Origin: JABLTI01 sp030629105
Lineage (GTDB): Archaea; Asgardarchaeota; Heimdallarchaeia; JABLTI01
DNA: 18,659 bases
Assembly (NCBI GenBank): GCA_030629105.1
Contig: DAOVPS010000039.1
Span: 1-18,659, forward strand
Reading direction: 5' to 3'
Shown: positions 1 through 8,311 of the stretch, piece after piece
Position numbering within the stretch: position 1 is the stretch's first letter
How the letters are laid out: each line of letters begins with the position of its first letter
The notes under the pieces: generated by a model
Databases searched by the model: none
What the model was told of the DNA's origin: nothing
The model's input: only the letters and a program-made list of their open reading frames with translations
Made by a program: the position numbers and the translations under genes

Positions 1-329
1 AAGTTCATGTTCTTTTAACAGAAGAAGCAATTTGGTTAGCAACTAATCCTGAAGATATGACGCAAAAAACTTTAGATCAGTTTAGTCAAAAAGATAAATC
101 ATCTTCGAAAACTGGAGAACAATTATCACCAGATGAAGATGATGTAAGTTTTACTCCCCATGAATTAATAGAAGGAATAATTTCTTTTGGTGGTCATATT
201 ATGACCTGTAGAAGCTCCTTAGCATTAACAGGTCTAAAAGAAGAAGATATTATAGATGGAGTAGAATTGATTCACTTACACAATGCAATAAAGCTCATGG
301 TGCAATGTGATAAAGCATTTATTTTTTAG
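1..329 (+). CDS. DsrE/DsrF-like sulfur-relay family protein, C-terminal part (5' end outside window)
   Basis: The reading frame is open from the left edge (first complete codon at base 3) and stops with TAG at 327-329, so the ATG at 57 is probably internal. The end of the protein has the pattern GG-H-I-M-T-C-R-S-S followed by LTGLKEEDIIDGVELI and a hydrophobic strand ending in DKAFIF. This is the usual C-terminal signature of DsrE/DsrF/TusD-like alpha/beta proteins, including the Cys before a small-residue turn. Members carry persulfide sulfur or act as small peroxiredoxin-like cytosolic proteins; which role applies here cannot be seen. A low-complexity Ser/Lys/Glu/Asp stretch (residues 10-30 counted from ATG 57) sits between the two recognisable parts. 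The gene converges on the TPR gene, with only 12 bases between the stop codons. The family call rests on motif recognition only. Confidence 0.6.
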   Translation, partial: VHVLLTEEAIWLATNPEDMTQKTLDQFSQKDKSSSKTGEQLSPDEDDVSFTPHELIEGIISFGGHIMTCRSSLALTGLKEEDIIDGVELIHLHNAIKLMVQCDKAFIF

Positions 330-341
330 AATGATAATGAC

Positions 342-1157
342 TCAAATGAATAGTTTTTCTTCGATTTGTTTTGCTTTCACATGTAAACCTAGAATTTCAT
401 AAAGATGGGATAAGATATCCCAAGAAATTTCCCATTCTTTTGGTTTGTTAACAAGAATCTTCTCAAAAATCTTTAATGATTCCTGGTGTTTTTCTTGTAA
501 AAATAGAACACAAGCATAGGTATCTAGATAGACGTTATTTTTCACTTCAAACTTCAAAGCTTTTTTAATTAAATCTTCAGCTTCTTTTAATTCCCCTAGC
601 TCAGATAAAATAAAAGATAAATGATTCATTACAATATGATTATTTGGCAAAAGAGAAAGGGATTTCTTTAAAGGAGTTATAGCTTTTATTGGTTCATCTA
701 GGTAATAAAAACATAAACCAATGCCTTCATAGGATATACTATCAATAGCATTAAGATTTACTGCTTCTTGGAAATGTAAAAGAGATTGTCTTATATTTCC
801 TAAATGAAATTCTGCTTCGCCATATTCTCGCCAAACATGGGCATTGTTACTATTGATTTTCAGGGCTTTCTGAATAAACATATTTCTTCGTTCTGTATTC
901 CCAGCAATTTTGAATAAAAATGCTAGAGCCATACAAGCATCGAAATTTGGTTCATCTGTATTGACTTTCTTCTCACAATCTGAAATGTCCTGCAAATACT
1001 CCCATTCATTTATTTTAAAAATATCTTGAGAAATTATACTATAAACCGAAACCGAGGATTGAATAAGATCATTATAAAGTGTACAAGCTTTATGATAGTC
1101 ACCATTTTTTGTGCAATTCAAAGCATTTTCGAACTTCTCTATCCCTGCTTCAGTCAT
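342..1157 (-). CDS. TPR-repeat protein
   Basis: The product is a 271-residue soluble protein made of tandem tetratricopeptide helices. Clear repeat cores lie at about residues 85-120 (FLFKIAGNTERRNMFIQKALKI), 110-145 (EYGEAEFHLGNIRQSLLHFQ), 145-180, 180-215 (LSFILSELGELKEAEDLIKK) and 215-270. There is no signal peptide, membrane segment or fused catalytic domain, so it is most likely a protein-protein interaction scaffold with unknown partners. The start at 1157 is supported by an AGGAT ribosome site about six bases upstream. It lies downstream of the NucS-like gene on the same strand with a 109-base gap, so co-transcription is possible but not certain. The second TPR protein in this window (6496-7479) is longer and more regular. 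Family assignment is firm; function is unknown. Confidence 0.85.
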   Translation of the reverse strand: MTEAGIEKFENALNCTKNGDYHKACTLYNDLIQSSVSVYSIISQDIFKINEWEYLQDISDCEKKVNTDEPNFDACMALAFLFKIAGNTERRNMFIQKALKINSNNAHVWREYGEAEFHLGNIRQSLLHFQEAVNLNAIDSISYEGIGLCFYYLDEPIKAITPLKKSLSLLPNNHIVMNHLSFILSELGELKEAEDLIKKALKFEVKNNVYLDTYACVLFLQEKHQESLKIFEKILVNKPKEWEISWDILSHLYEILGLHVKAKQIEEKLFI

Positions 1158-1266
1158 TACTGAATCCTGCCATTATGTAATACTAAATTTGTTGAATTGT
1201 TATTTGAAAATTGTAATATATTAAATTACACATCAGCTTGGAAAAGATATTTCTAATATTAATTTA

Positions 1267-2067
1267 TTATTTTAAGCTATAGCCGATGTTTTTGAAACCT
1301 ATAATGAAAAGTTCTATTTTATTTTCTTTACATGCTTTAGCAATTTGACCTGTGTAACTTAGGGTCACTATGCCTTTACGTATCTTCTCAGGATCTATTC
1401 CTTTCTTTTTGGCATAGTCATCTATATTGTATCGAGATACTTGACCAATAGTTCTATCTTTCGCGTCGAGTTTTATTTCTAGAAGCAAATGATTATCACT
1501 TTTATCAATTAAAACTAAATCTATTATCGCAGAATCTAAACTCACTTCCACCTCGAGATACTCCAGTTCTTCTCCCAAAAGTGATGGTTTTTTAATAATT
1601 AAATTGCGAAGATTTTGTTCAGTAAATGATTTTTCATCTAAATCAGAGAAAAGCTCTGTTTTACTATTCATGATTTCAGTTAAAAAATCAAAAGGGCTAA
1701 TTCTACTTCCTTTCACACCTTGGTCTCCATAAGGACAAACTCTTATGATTTCATCTTCATAGAGAATGACTAGAATTGGTCCTTGTTTGAAATTCAGCTT
1801 TTTAGATTTTGAAATTGCAAGTGCAGCTCCTCCTCCACTAACAATTTTAAATTTTCCCGGACCAGCAGCAGCACTAATTTCTCGCTTAAGCTTTTTGTAT
1901 TCATTTTCAGTAATGTCTGTAATTATATTAAACTCGATTTTCTTAGCTTGTTTTACTTTCTCAAGTAAACCAATTACCTTGTCAACTTCAGCTACTGGTG
2001 ATTCCTCAAGAGAATAATAAAGATCAAACTTTAAATCCTGTAAATAAATTTTAGTTTCTGAGCTCAT
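1267..2067 (-). CDS. NucS-like restriction-fold endonuclease domain protein
   Basis: The C-terminal half (about residues 145-266) matches the nuclease domain of the NucS/EndoMS family (COG1637). An N-terminal helix (LRNLIIKKPSLLGEELEYLE) is followed by D183, then E197-I-K199 in LLLEIKL, then Q209 and Y213 in GQVSRYN. These are the Asp, Glu-x-Lys and Gln-x3-Tyr positions of a PD-(D/E)XK-type active site. In characterised NucS/EndoMS proteins this domain cuts mismatched or branched DNA. The N-terminal half (1-140) is not a form I recognise; it has a Gly/Ala-rich stretch (ISAAAGPGKFKIVSGGGAA, 64-82) and one Cys. The length (266) is near NucS size, so it may be a divergent NucS or a relative with different substrate choice. 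ATG at 2067 has only a weak ribosome site. It is divergent from the large surface protein gene. Confidence 0.75.
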   Translation of the reverse strand: MSSETKIYLQDLKFDLYYSLEESPVAEVDKVIGLLEKVKQAKKIEFNIITDITENEYKKLKREISAAAGPGKFKIVSGGGAALAISKSKKLNFKQGPILVILYEDEIIRVCPYGDQGVKGSRISPFDFLTEIMNSKTELFSDLDEKSFTEQNLRNLIIKKPSLLGEELEYLEVEVSLDSAIIDLVLIDKSDNHLLLEIKLDAKDRTIGQVSRYNIDDYAKKKGIDPEKIRKGIVTLSYTGQIAKACKENKIELFIIGFKNIGYSLK

Positions 2068-2281
2068 AATTCTTCACTTAAGGAATTCATTAATAGAAAA
2101 TGAAATTTTCCCTCGTTCTAGGTAAAAAGTGAGAATTTCAATGTTTTTTGGGGATTCAAAGTGATTCTCAGAGATTTAATAAAAGATAATAATTTGAAGA
2201 ATAATATAGACGATATTAACTACATGGAATAAATACTTAAAAAGAAAAATGAGATAGAAAGAGAATAAGAAAAGTTTATCA

Positions 2282-2298
2282 ACTGAAAACCTTTCAGT
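2282..2298. repeat. Perfect inverted repeat in the leader of the surface-protein gene
   Basis: ACTGAAA at 2282-2288 and TTTCAGT at 2292-2298 form a 7-bp perfect stem around ACC. It ends 45 bases before the ATG at 2344, in the 276-base divergent region between the NucS-like gene and the surface-protein gene. It could be an operator for a dimeric regulator or a short mRNA hairpin. The rest of 2068-2343 is A-rich with several TTAAA-type candidate TATA elements, none convincing enough to list. Confidence 0.35.
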
Positions 2299-2343
2299 CA
2301 ATAAAGTATAAGAAGAGACCGAAATCCAATCTAAGATTCGTCA

Positions 2344-5300
2344 ATGAAACTGGTGAAAAAAATGAAGCGGAACAAGAGCTTTTTCATTGTATCAAGTGTA
2401 ATAATGTTAATGTTGTTATCAGTAACCTTTATCGCAGAGAATAAAGGAGTTCCAATAAAGGAAAAAATAGTAGGACAAGATGATTCTCTTGTAGAAATAC
2501 AGAAAAGAGAAGAACTTTGGAATCAATATTTAGAATTACAGGCCACATCAAATGGTTTAACCAAAATGGGTGTTTTGGATGTCGATTTTGGGAATGCCTA
2601 TAGAATTGAAATTGTAAACTCTTTATCAGGCGACGATGATGTTCTAATTGTATCAGGTTTAGGTGGTGGAGTCACATTCATTGATGTGTCTGATTCCCAG
2701 AACCCAGAAGTTTTAGGTAGTTATTATAGTGGAGGAACAGTCTATGATGCTGCAGAACATGGTGGTCTATGTTATCTTGCCTTACATGAAAACGGTCTTG
2801 AAATCTTAGATGTAAGCGATTGGGATGATATAGAAAGCGTAGCCACTCATGATGATGGCGGGGAAGCTTATGATTTAGAGTTCCTGGGTTTTGATTTCTT
2901 GTATGTAGCTGATGGAACTAGCGGACTTGAGATTTATAACTTCAGATATAATGACAGAAACTTTACTAGAATTAAAACAGACGATTTTGGATTAAATGAG
3001 ATTCTCGGAGTAGTTGCTGATCCCCTTAACAATATTGCCTTTCTTATGGCAGGGGATGAAGGTATTGCTGCGATTGATATAACAACTCCTTTGAATCCAT
3101 CATTGATTACTATCATATCAGACGGTGGATCAGATGCTCGCAATGCTGACTTCAGTTGGCCATATTTGTATGTAACAGAAGGAGCCAGTGGTTTGAGAGT
3201 CTACAATTATACTAGTCAAAACAATATCACTCTTTTAGGAACCTTCGATGTAGGTATCAATGAGTATGCTGAATTCTTTGAATGGGATGTAGGCAGAAAG
3301 GGATATCTTTCCACAGGAGATGACGGATATTTATACTCATTAGATCTCAATAACATATCTGACATAACCCAAAATTGGCGAATAGCAAATGAACCGGGTT
3401 CTGCAAATGATATGAAAGTTGATGGATCTGCAATTTATCTGGCAAATAGTTTCGATTTGAAAATTTTCAAATCGCAACATCCTGATCCCCCAATTCTAGA
3501 GTCAGATGTAATATTTGCTGGAGAACCAAGTGCAACTTATGTCTCAGGTGATATAGGAATGCTCTCAAACGGTTTAATCGGTTTTGACTTGATTAACTTG
3601 TCTGATATCACAGATCCAATACTGATTTCAAAATATGAACAAGTAGGAGTTTCATATTATGAGTCAATAATAAATAATACTCTTGTTTATTGTGCGACAA
3701 GTGAAGGATTAGAAGTAATAGATATTTCAGACACAAGTGCACCAACAAGTTTAGCAACTTTAGCTGTTGGGAAAGCAAAAGCATTAGAATTTGCTGACAA
3801 TATTGTTTATCTTGCTACAGAAAGTGATGATTTTCTGACTATAAATGTAACAGTACCCTCAGCTCCGGTAGAATTGGACAATGCAGGTATTGTGAATGAT
3901 CTCTTCGATGTATCGATGAATAGTAATTATGCTTTTGTTACTATGGGATCAAATGGTTACACTGTAGTCGATATCAGTAACCCTGCAGCATTAAGTATTC
4001 ATTCAACACATGGTGTCACTGTAGGTGCAGATGGAATTTTTGTGAATGGTACTGTTTTAGCTATTGCTGAATTAACAAATGGTGTGCAATTATACAACAT
4101 TACTGATATTAACTCCATTACCGGTTTAGATGGAAAATTTGACGGAATACTCAATGTAACAAAAGTAGTTGTTGATGGTGATGATCTCATTATTACAGCT
4201 AAAGAAGCTGGTGTATACATAATTAATGCAAGTGATCCATCTAATTTAGGTGGTTCCGGTTATTTTGATGATGGAGGATCAGCAGTCAATCTTATGGTTT
4301 ACAATGAAATAATCTACATAGCAGATGATTTGGATTCATTTGAGGTAATTGGAAAAGATACGGATTATGATCGATTAGCTGATTTTGAAGAAACCAATAT
4401 TTGGACAACAGATCCATTTGTCGCGGATACAGATGCAGATGGGATTCTCGATGGAGATGAAGTTGATTATTGGCAAGATAGAGACATAAACCCCTTATTT
4501 GATTTTGATTTGGATACATTTGGTAATCTTTTAGATGTGGATTCCGATGACGATACAATAAACGATGGTGATGAAGTGAATTTCTGGGGTTCAGATCCCA
4601 ACAACTTAGATTCTGATGCAGACGGAGTCTCTGATGAAGATGAAGTTTCTCCAATAACACAATATGAAACTCATCCAGCATTATCAGATAGCGATACAGA
4701 TGGTATCAATGATTTTGATGAGTTGTTTGGATTACTCGATCCATTAAATCCAGCTGCAAATCATACAGGATATATTCCAGGTCAAACAAATACCACAACT
4801 ACTAGCTTAAATGCCACTAATCCTGATACCGATGGAGATATACCATACGATGGGTGGGAAGTCTTATACGGTTATAACCCATTGCTAGCAGATAGTCATT
4901 ATGACAATGATACAGATGGTCTTAACTCTACCATGGAATTCCTTTTTGGTTCAGATCCACATAATTCTGACACAGATGGAGATACAATATCAGACGGTGA
5001 TGAGGTTCTGATTCATGGCACTGATCCGACATTAGTAGATACAGATGGGGATTACATTCCAGATAATTATGAGATTTTGTATAGTCTTAATCCTCTAGAT
5101 GATGCCGACGGTACAACTGACAATGATGATGATGAATTATCTAATTACGAAGAATATCTTTGGAACACAGATCCATTCAACAATGACACAGATGCTGATG
5201 GTATGCCAGACGGTTGGGAAGCACTTTACAATTTAAATCCAACCTTCCTTCAGGACGCCTATAGTGATTATGATATGGATGGTTTAACCAATCTCGAAGA

Positions 5301-5535
5301 ATACCAATACCTTGCTTCACATGGTTGGGAGTTAGATCCCAGAGATCCGGATACAGATAATGACGGCTGGCTCGATTCAACTGAAATAAATGAAGGAACT
5401 GATCCTACTGATCCATTAGACTTTCCTCAGACAACAACCTATACTACAACTGTTGGGATTGAAATCATGATAATCTTTGCAACATTTGGATTTGTTGGCA
5501 TTTCCATTGTTCTTATCAAACGATTAAAACGCTAA
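2344..5535 (+). CDS. Large secreted membrane-anchored protein: LVIVD beta-propeller plus calcium-binding type 3 repeats
   Basis: The 1063-residue product starts with a basic N-terminus (KLVKKMKRNK) and a hydrophobic segment (about 13-31), a signal peptide or anchor; M7 (base 2362) is an alternative start. Residues about 75-665 carry LVIVD-type propeller blades, recognisable as FIDVSDSQNPEVLGSY, GLEILDVSD, GIAAIDITTPLNPSL, GLEVIDISDTSAPTSL, TVVDISNPAAL and YIINASDPSNLG. From about 670 to 1028 come some 13 Asp-rich loops of the D-x-D-x-D-G type (DTDADGILDGDE, DSDADGVSDEDE, DTDGDTISDGDE, DTDNDGWLDSTE and others), as in thrombospondin type 3/EF-like calcium sites. A Thr-rich stretch precedes a membrane helix at about 1037-1058 and a basic tail (KRLKR). 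The protein is therefore expected to be held on the outer face of the cell membrane, stiffened by Ca2+. Numerous N-x-S/T sequons fit surface glycosylation. The ligand is unknown. Confidence 0.88.
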   Translation: MKLVKKMKRNKSFFIVSSVIMLMLLSVTFIAENKGVPIKEKIVGQDDSLVEIQKREELWNQYLELQATSNGLTKMGVLDVDFGNAYRIEIVNSLSGDDDVLIVSGLGGGVTFIDVSDSQNPEVLGSYYSGGTVYDAAEHGGLCYLALHENGLEILDVSDWDDIESVATHDDGGEAYDLEFLGFDFLYVADGTSGLEIYNFRYNDRNFTRIKTDDFGLNEILGVVADPLNNIAFLMAGDEGIAAIDITTPLNPSLITIISDGGSDARNADFSWPYLYVTEGASGLRVYNYTSQNNITLLGTFDVGINEYAEFFEWDVGRKGYLSTGDDGYLYSLDLNNISDITQNWRIANEPGSANDMKVDGSAIYLANSFDLKIFKSQHPDPPILESDVIFAGEPSATYVSGDIGMLSNGLIGFDLINLSDITDPILISKYEQVGVSYYESIINNTLVYCATSEGLEVIDISDTSAPTSLATLAVGKAKALEFADNIVYLATESDDFLTINVTVPSAPVELDNAGIVNDLFDVSMNSNYAFVTMGSNGYTVVDISNPAALSIHSTHGVTVGADGIFVNGTVLAIAELTNGVQLYNITDINSITGLDGKFDGILNVTKVVVDGDDLIITAKEAGVYIINASDPSNLGGSGYFDDGGSAVNLMVYNEIIYIADDLDSFEVIGKDTDYDRLADFEETNIWTTDPFVADTDADGILDGDEVDYWQDRDINPLFDFDLDTFGNLLDVDSDDDTINDGDEVNFWGSDPNNLDSDADGVSDEDEVSPITQYETHPALSDSDTDGINDFDELFGLLDPLNPAANHTGYIPGQTNTTTTSLNATNPDTDGDIPYDGWEVLYGYNPLLADSHYDNDTDGLNSTMEFLFGSDPHNSDTDGDTISDGDEVLIHGTDPTLVDTDGDYIPDNYEILYSLNPLDDADGTTDNDDDELSNYEEYLWNTDPFNNDTDADGMPDGWEALYNLNPTFLQDAYSDYDMDGLTNLEEYQYLASHGWELDPRDPDTDNDGWLDSTEINEGTDPTDPLDFPQTTTYTTTVGIEIMIIFATFGFVGISIVLIKRLKR

Positions 5536-5546
5536 ATCACTATGAA

Positions 5547-5590
5547 AATCTCACTTTTGTGAGGTTCTTCATTTTTCTTTCTTTTCTTTC
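5547..5590 (+). terminator. Hairpin plus pyrimidine/T-rich tract
   Basis: AATCTCAC (5547-5554) pairs with GTGAGGTT (5559-5566) around TTTT, eight pairs including one G-U. A run of T with scattered C follows to 5590. It lies 12 bases after the stop of the surface-protein gene and fits an intrinsic-type terminator that would separate it from the BtpA gene. Confidence 0.6.
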
Positions 5591-5626
5591 AATAGTTTTA
5601 TTATTTTCAATTTCTTATTATACTAG

Positions 5627-6472
5627 GTGCTAATAACTGTGCTCAACTCAAAACTTGATCAGCTTGAGAAACTGTTTGGTGTGAATAAACCAATAATTGG
5701 TATGATTCACTTGAAAGCTCTCCCTGGTGCTCCTAGAAACTCCCTATCTATCCCTGAGATTCTCACTTCTGCTATTAATGATTTGAATAGTTTAGTTGAG
5801 GGTAAAATTGATGGGGTTCTTGTTGAGAATTATAATGACTTTCCTTTTCAACCGTTTACTGCTGACACATCTACCGTTGTTTCTATGTCTCTGATTATTA
5901 AGGAATTAGTTAAATCCTCTAGTGTTCCTGTCGGTGTGAATGTTCTGCGTAATGCTTGTTCCGATGCTTTAGTTATTGCTTCTTTAACTGGGGCTGAATA
6001 CATTCGTTGTAATTTTTTAACAGGGGCATATGTTATTGATCAAGGAGTTGTTGTTGGTTGTGCTCATATCCTTAAGAGAGTACAAAAACAGCTAAGTTGT
6101 TTTAAAACCGAGTCAACCCCTCTTATTTTCGGGGACGTCCTTTGTAAACATGCCTCCCCCATTTCTCCTCGTACTATTGATTTAGAAGCACTTGATGCTC
6201 TTGAGCGTGGATTAGCTGATGCAGTTATTGTTACAGGTGATAGAACCGGTTTGTCTGTCAAGCTTTCTGATTTAAAATTACTTCGTGAAAAACAAATACA
6301 ACCTATTTTAATTGGAAGTGGTGTAACATTGGATAATATACAAGAAATATTACCACTTATTGATGGAATAATAATTGGAACATCTCTAAAACATAAAAAT
6401 AAAATTTCACAACCTGTGGATAGTAAAAAAGTCGAAGCTCTTATGCAGAAAGTTCATGCATTTCGAGATTAA
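5627..6472 (+). CDS. BtpA/SgcQ family TIM-barrel protein
   Basis: The 281-residue product has the BtpA-family order of motifs: KPIIGMIHLKALPGAP (21-36), the strand GVLVENYNDFPF (63-74), VGVNVLRNACSDALVIA (102-118), GAEYIRCNFLTGAYVIDQG (122-140), GLADAVIVTGDRTG (195-208), and the barrel-end phosphate-binding turns ILIGSGV (227-233) and GIIIGTSLK (247-255). Cyanobacterial BtpA is needed for photosystem I accumulation and SgcQ sits in a sugar operon of enterobacteria. The biochemical role of archaeal members is not established; the fold suggests a phosphorylated substrate. The start is GTG at 5627, immediately after an in-frame TAG at 5624-5626, so nothing further upstream is possible. GTG at 5639 is an equally short alternative, and no good ribosome site is visible. 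It converges on the TPR gene at 6496 with 23 bases between them. Confidence 0.88.
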   Translation: MLITVLNSKLDQLEKLFGVNKPIIGMIHLKALPGAPRNSLSIPEILTSAINDLNSLVEGKIDGVLVENYNDFPFQPFTADTSTVVSMSLIIKELVKSSSVPVGVNVLRNACSDALVIASLTGAEYIRCNFLTGAYVIDQGVVVGCAHILKRVQKQLSCFKTESTPLIFGDVLCKHASPISPRTIDLEALDALERGLADAVIVTGDRTGLSVKLSDLKLLREKQIQPILIGSGVTLDNIQEILPLIDGIIIGTSLKHKNKISQPVDSKKVEALMQKVHAFRD

Positions 6473-6495
6473 TTTCTATTTCATTGCTTCGTTAT

Positions 6496-7479
6496 CTATG
6501 TATCTCTTAGTTTCGGTTTTTTCATCGTAGGTTGTTTTCTTACAGATTTGTTTTGGATTTCAATGACATGTTTAAAGCACTTGCTTGCTTCTTCGAATTC
6601 TTGTATCATTTCATAGCAAATGCCTAATTCTCTCCAAGCATCTAGGTTTGAAGGTTTCTCATCCACTATTTTTCTGATAACTGCAATTGCTTCCTCTGTC
6701 TTCCCTAAATCTTGCAAGCTAGCTCCTAACAAAAATAAGTTGTCTATATTATATGGATCCATATCAACTGCTTTCTTTAAAAACTCACAAGCCATTTCCT
6801 TTTCTTTCAATTCTTCATAAGCATAAGCAATATTAACAAAAAGATCTGCTGATTCTGAACCAAACTTTATTGCTTTCTGGTATTCATCAATTGCTTTTTC
6901 ATATTCTTCAATATAGTAATAAGAAAATCCTAAATTGAAAAGAGCTTCTGTTAATTCAGAATCCATTTTAAGGCATTTCAGAAGGTACATAATCGCAATC
7001 TCATATTCTCCATTACATGCTAACGCCCATCCAAGATGGCTAAGATATTTCGCATTTTCTTTCTCAAGTGTGTGTGCTTTCTTGTAAAATTCTATCGCCT
7101 TGTCAAAATCCTCCAAAAAACCATAAGAGCTGCCTAATCCATCAAATGCTAAACTATAATTCTTGTCTAGTTGAATCGCTCTTTCATATGCCTTAATAGC
7201 TACTTCATAGTCTTGACAGCCATAATATTCACAAGCTAAATTATAGTAATTTGTTGCCGTAGCCCCTAACTCGACAATTTTTATATAGCACTGAATTGCT
7301 TGTTTGCATTTATTCAAAGAGGAATAAGTTCTCCCCAGATTATACCAGGCATTTATTGAGGAGGGATCAAGTTCTGTTGCTTCTGTAAGAAATTCAACTG
7401 CATCAATGTATTTAGCATCATAAAAGGCTTTTATCCCTGCTTGCAGTCTATCGTTGAATTTTTCTTTTAGATCACTCAT
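6496..7479 (-). CDS. TPR-repeat protein with about nine repeats
   Basis: The 327-residue soluble protein consists almost entirely of regular 34-residue tetratricopeptide repeats, with typical W-x2-LG-x2-Y and A-x2-x-Y/F-x2-A cores. Examples are AWYNLGRTYSSLNKCKQAIQ (about 44-63), AFDGLGSSYGFLEDFDKAIE, YLSHLGWALACNGEYEIAI, ALFNLGFSYYYIEEYEKAID and AWRELGICYEMIQEFEEAS. The C-terminal tail is short and basic (VRKQPTMKKPKLRDT). It has no other domain, so a scaffold or adaptor role is likely; the partner is unknown. The start at 7479 has a GAGGT ribosome site (complement of 7488-7492) eight bases upstream. The gene is divergent from the Nudix gene, with a 140-base A/T-rich region holding both promoters. 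It is a better-preserved TPR array than the one at 342-1157. Confidence 0.9.
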   Translation of the reverse strand: MSDLKEKFNDRLQAGIKAFYDAKYIDAVEFLTEATELDPSSINAWYNLGRTYSSLNKCKQAIQCYIKIVELGATATNYYNLACEYYGCQDYEVAIKAYERAIQLDKNYSLAFDGLGSSYGFLEDFDKAIEFYKKAHTLEKENAKYLSHLGWALACNGEYEIAIMYLLKCLKMDSELTEALFNLGFSYYYIEEYEKAIDEYQKAIKFGSESADLFVNIAYAYEELKEKEMACEFLKKAVDMDPYNIDNLFLLGASLQDLGKTEEAIAVIRKIVDEKPSNLDAWRELGICYEMIQEFEEASKCFKHVIEIQNKSVRKQPTMKKPKLRDT

Positions 7480-7619
7480 TAGCTCTTACCTCAAGATAGA
7501 ACTTGTTGATAAAAATTAGTGTGTATTGATTTATTAATTTCCTACTAAGTGCAAAAAGAAATTGGCAATCGATTTGAAAGATTTTTAAAACATAGAACAA
7601 TATAATTGTAGAACTCACA

Positions 7620-8192
7620 ATGCTTAATCTCAAATTCATTAAAATAAAGATCAGTTCACATAAACCACTCTATTTACCGGATGATGGCTGTACTAGAGGT
7701 GCAGTTGTTATTCCTATCTTTGAAAAGGATAATCATATCTATGTGCTTTTTACCAAACGCACCGAAGATCTCCCGACTCATAAAGGCCAAATTTCGTTTC
7801 CGGGTGGAAGAAAAGATGAAAATGATGAATCATTGCTTGCTACTGCTTTACGAGAAACAAATGAAGAAATCGGTCTTTCTTCTACTTCATTAGAAGTTTG
7901 GGGTGAATTAGATCAGATTAGAACTCATACGTCTAATTTCTTGCTTTCAGTTTTTGTATGTTTTATACCTTACCCATTTGAGTTAACCTTGAGCGAACAA
8001 GAAGTTGAGGAAATATTAGAAGTACCTTTAGAAGAACTACTTGACGATAAGAAATGGGTTCAGAAGGAATTTAAGGATGAAAATACCATACATGATGTTT
8101 GGTTTTTCGACTTCCATAGTAAAATTATATGGGGAGCTACTGCAGAAATAGTGAAGCAATTCCTATCTCTTTTACATGAGGAATCATATTAA
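7620..8192 (+). CDS. Nudix hydrolase, CoA pyrophosphatase (NudL/NUDT7-like) type
   Basis: The 190-residue product has the CoA-family motif LFTKRTEDLPTHKGQISFPGG (43-63, matching the L-x-T-x-R...H-x-GQ-x-SFPGG form) directly followed by the Nudix box G63 to L86. The box includes R78-E79 and E82-E83-x-G-L, the metal-binding glutamates. Enzymes of this type hydrolyse CoA or acyl-CoA to phosphopantetheine and 3',5'-ADP; a broader nucleoside-diphosphate substrate cannot be excluded. The length is normal for the family and there is no targeting signal, so it should be cytosolic. ATG at 7620 agrees with the first strand of the domain; the ribosome site is weak and the mRNA may have a very short leader. 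It lies upstream of the membrane protein at 8312 on the same strand, 119 bases away, probably transcribed separately. Confidence 0.85.
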   Translation: MLNLKFIKIKISSHKPLYLPDDGCTRGAVVIPIFEKDNHIYVLFTKRTEDLPTHKGQISFPGGRKDENDESLLATALRETNEEIGLSSTSLEVWGELDQIRTHTSNFLLSVFVCFIPYPFELTLSEQEVEEILEVPLEELLDDKKWVQKEFKDENTIHDVWFFDFHSKIIWGATAEIVKQFLSLLHEESY

Positions 8193-8296
8193 ATAGAAAA
8201 CTGTTAGAATTACATGAATTTCAGAAATTGTTAAAAAGAACATTGTAATCGTAAACTCTATATAATAATGAAATAGTTATCTTTTTAATAATAATA

Positions 8297-8302
8297 GGAA
8301 GG
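8297..8302 (+). promoter_or_regulatory. Strong ribosome binding site for the six-helix membrane protein
   Basis: GGAAGG lies nine bases before ATG 8312 and fixes that start over the second ATG at 8318. It is one of the clearest Shine-Dalgarno-like sites in the window. Confidence 0.55.
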
Positions 8303-8311
8303 AACAAAATA

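Noticed and set aside
4292..4681. Minus-strand frame of 129 codons inside the surface-protein gene
   Set aside because: It is the reverse complement of the Asp-rich calcium repeats, giving a His/Leu/Asn-biased peptide without any family pattern; the plus-strand frame explains the region fully.
4350..5430. Dockerin modules for a cellulosome-like complex
   Set aside because: The Asp-rich loops are many and irregularly spaced, lacking the paired 22-residue dockerin layout; type 3 calcium repeats fit better.
342..7479. The two TPR genes as a recent duplication
   Set aside because: Apart from shared repeat grammar the sequences do not align over whole repeats, so common origin beyond the TPR family is not supported.
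7681..7893. Overlapping plus-strand frame of 70 codons within the Nudix gene
   Set aside because: It is an out-of-frame shadow; the Nudix motifs lie in the other frame and no ribosome site precedes this one.
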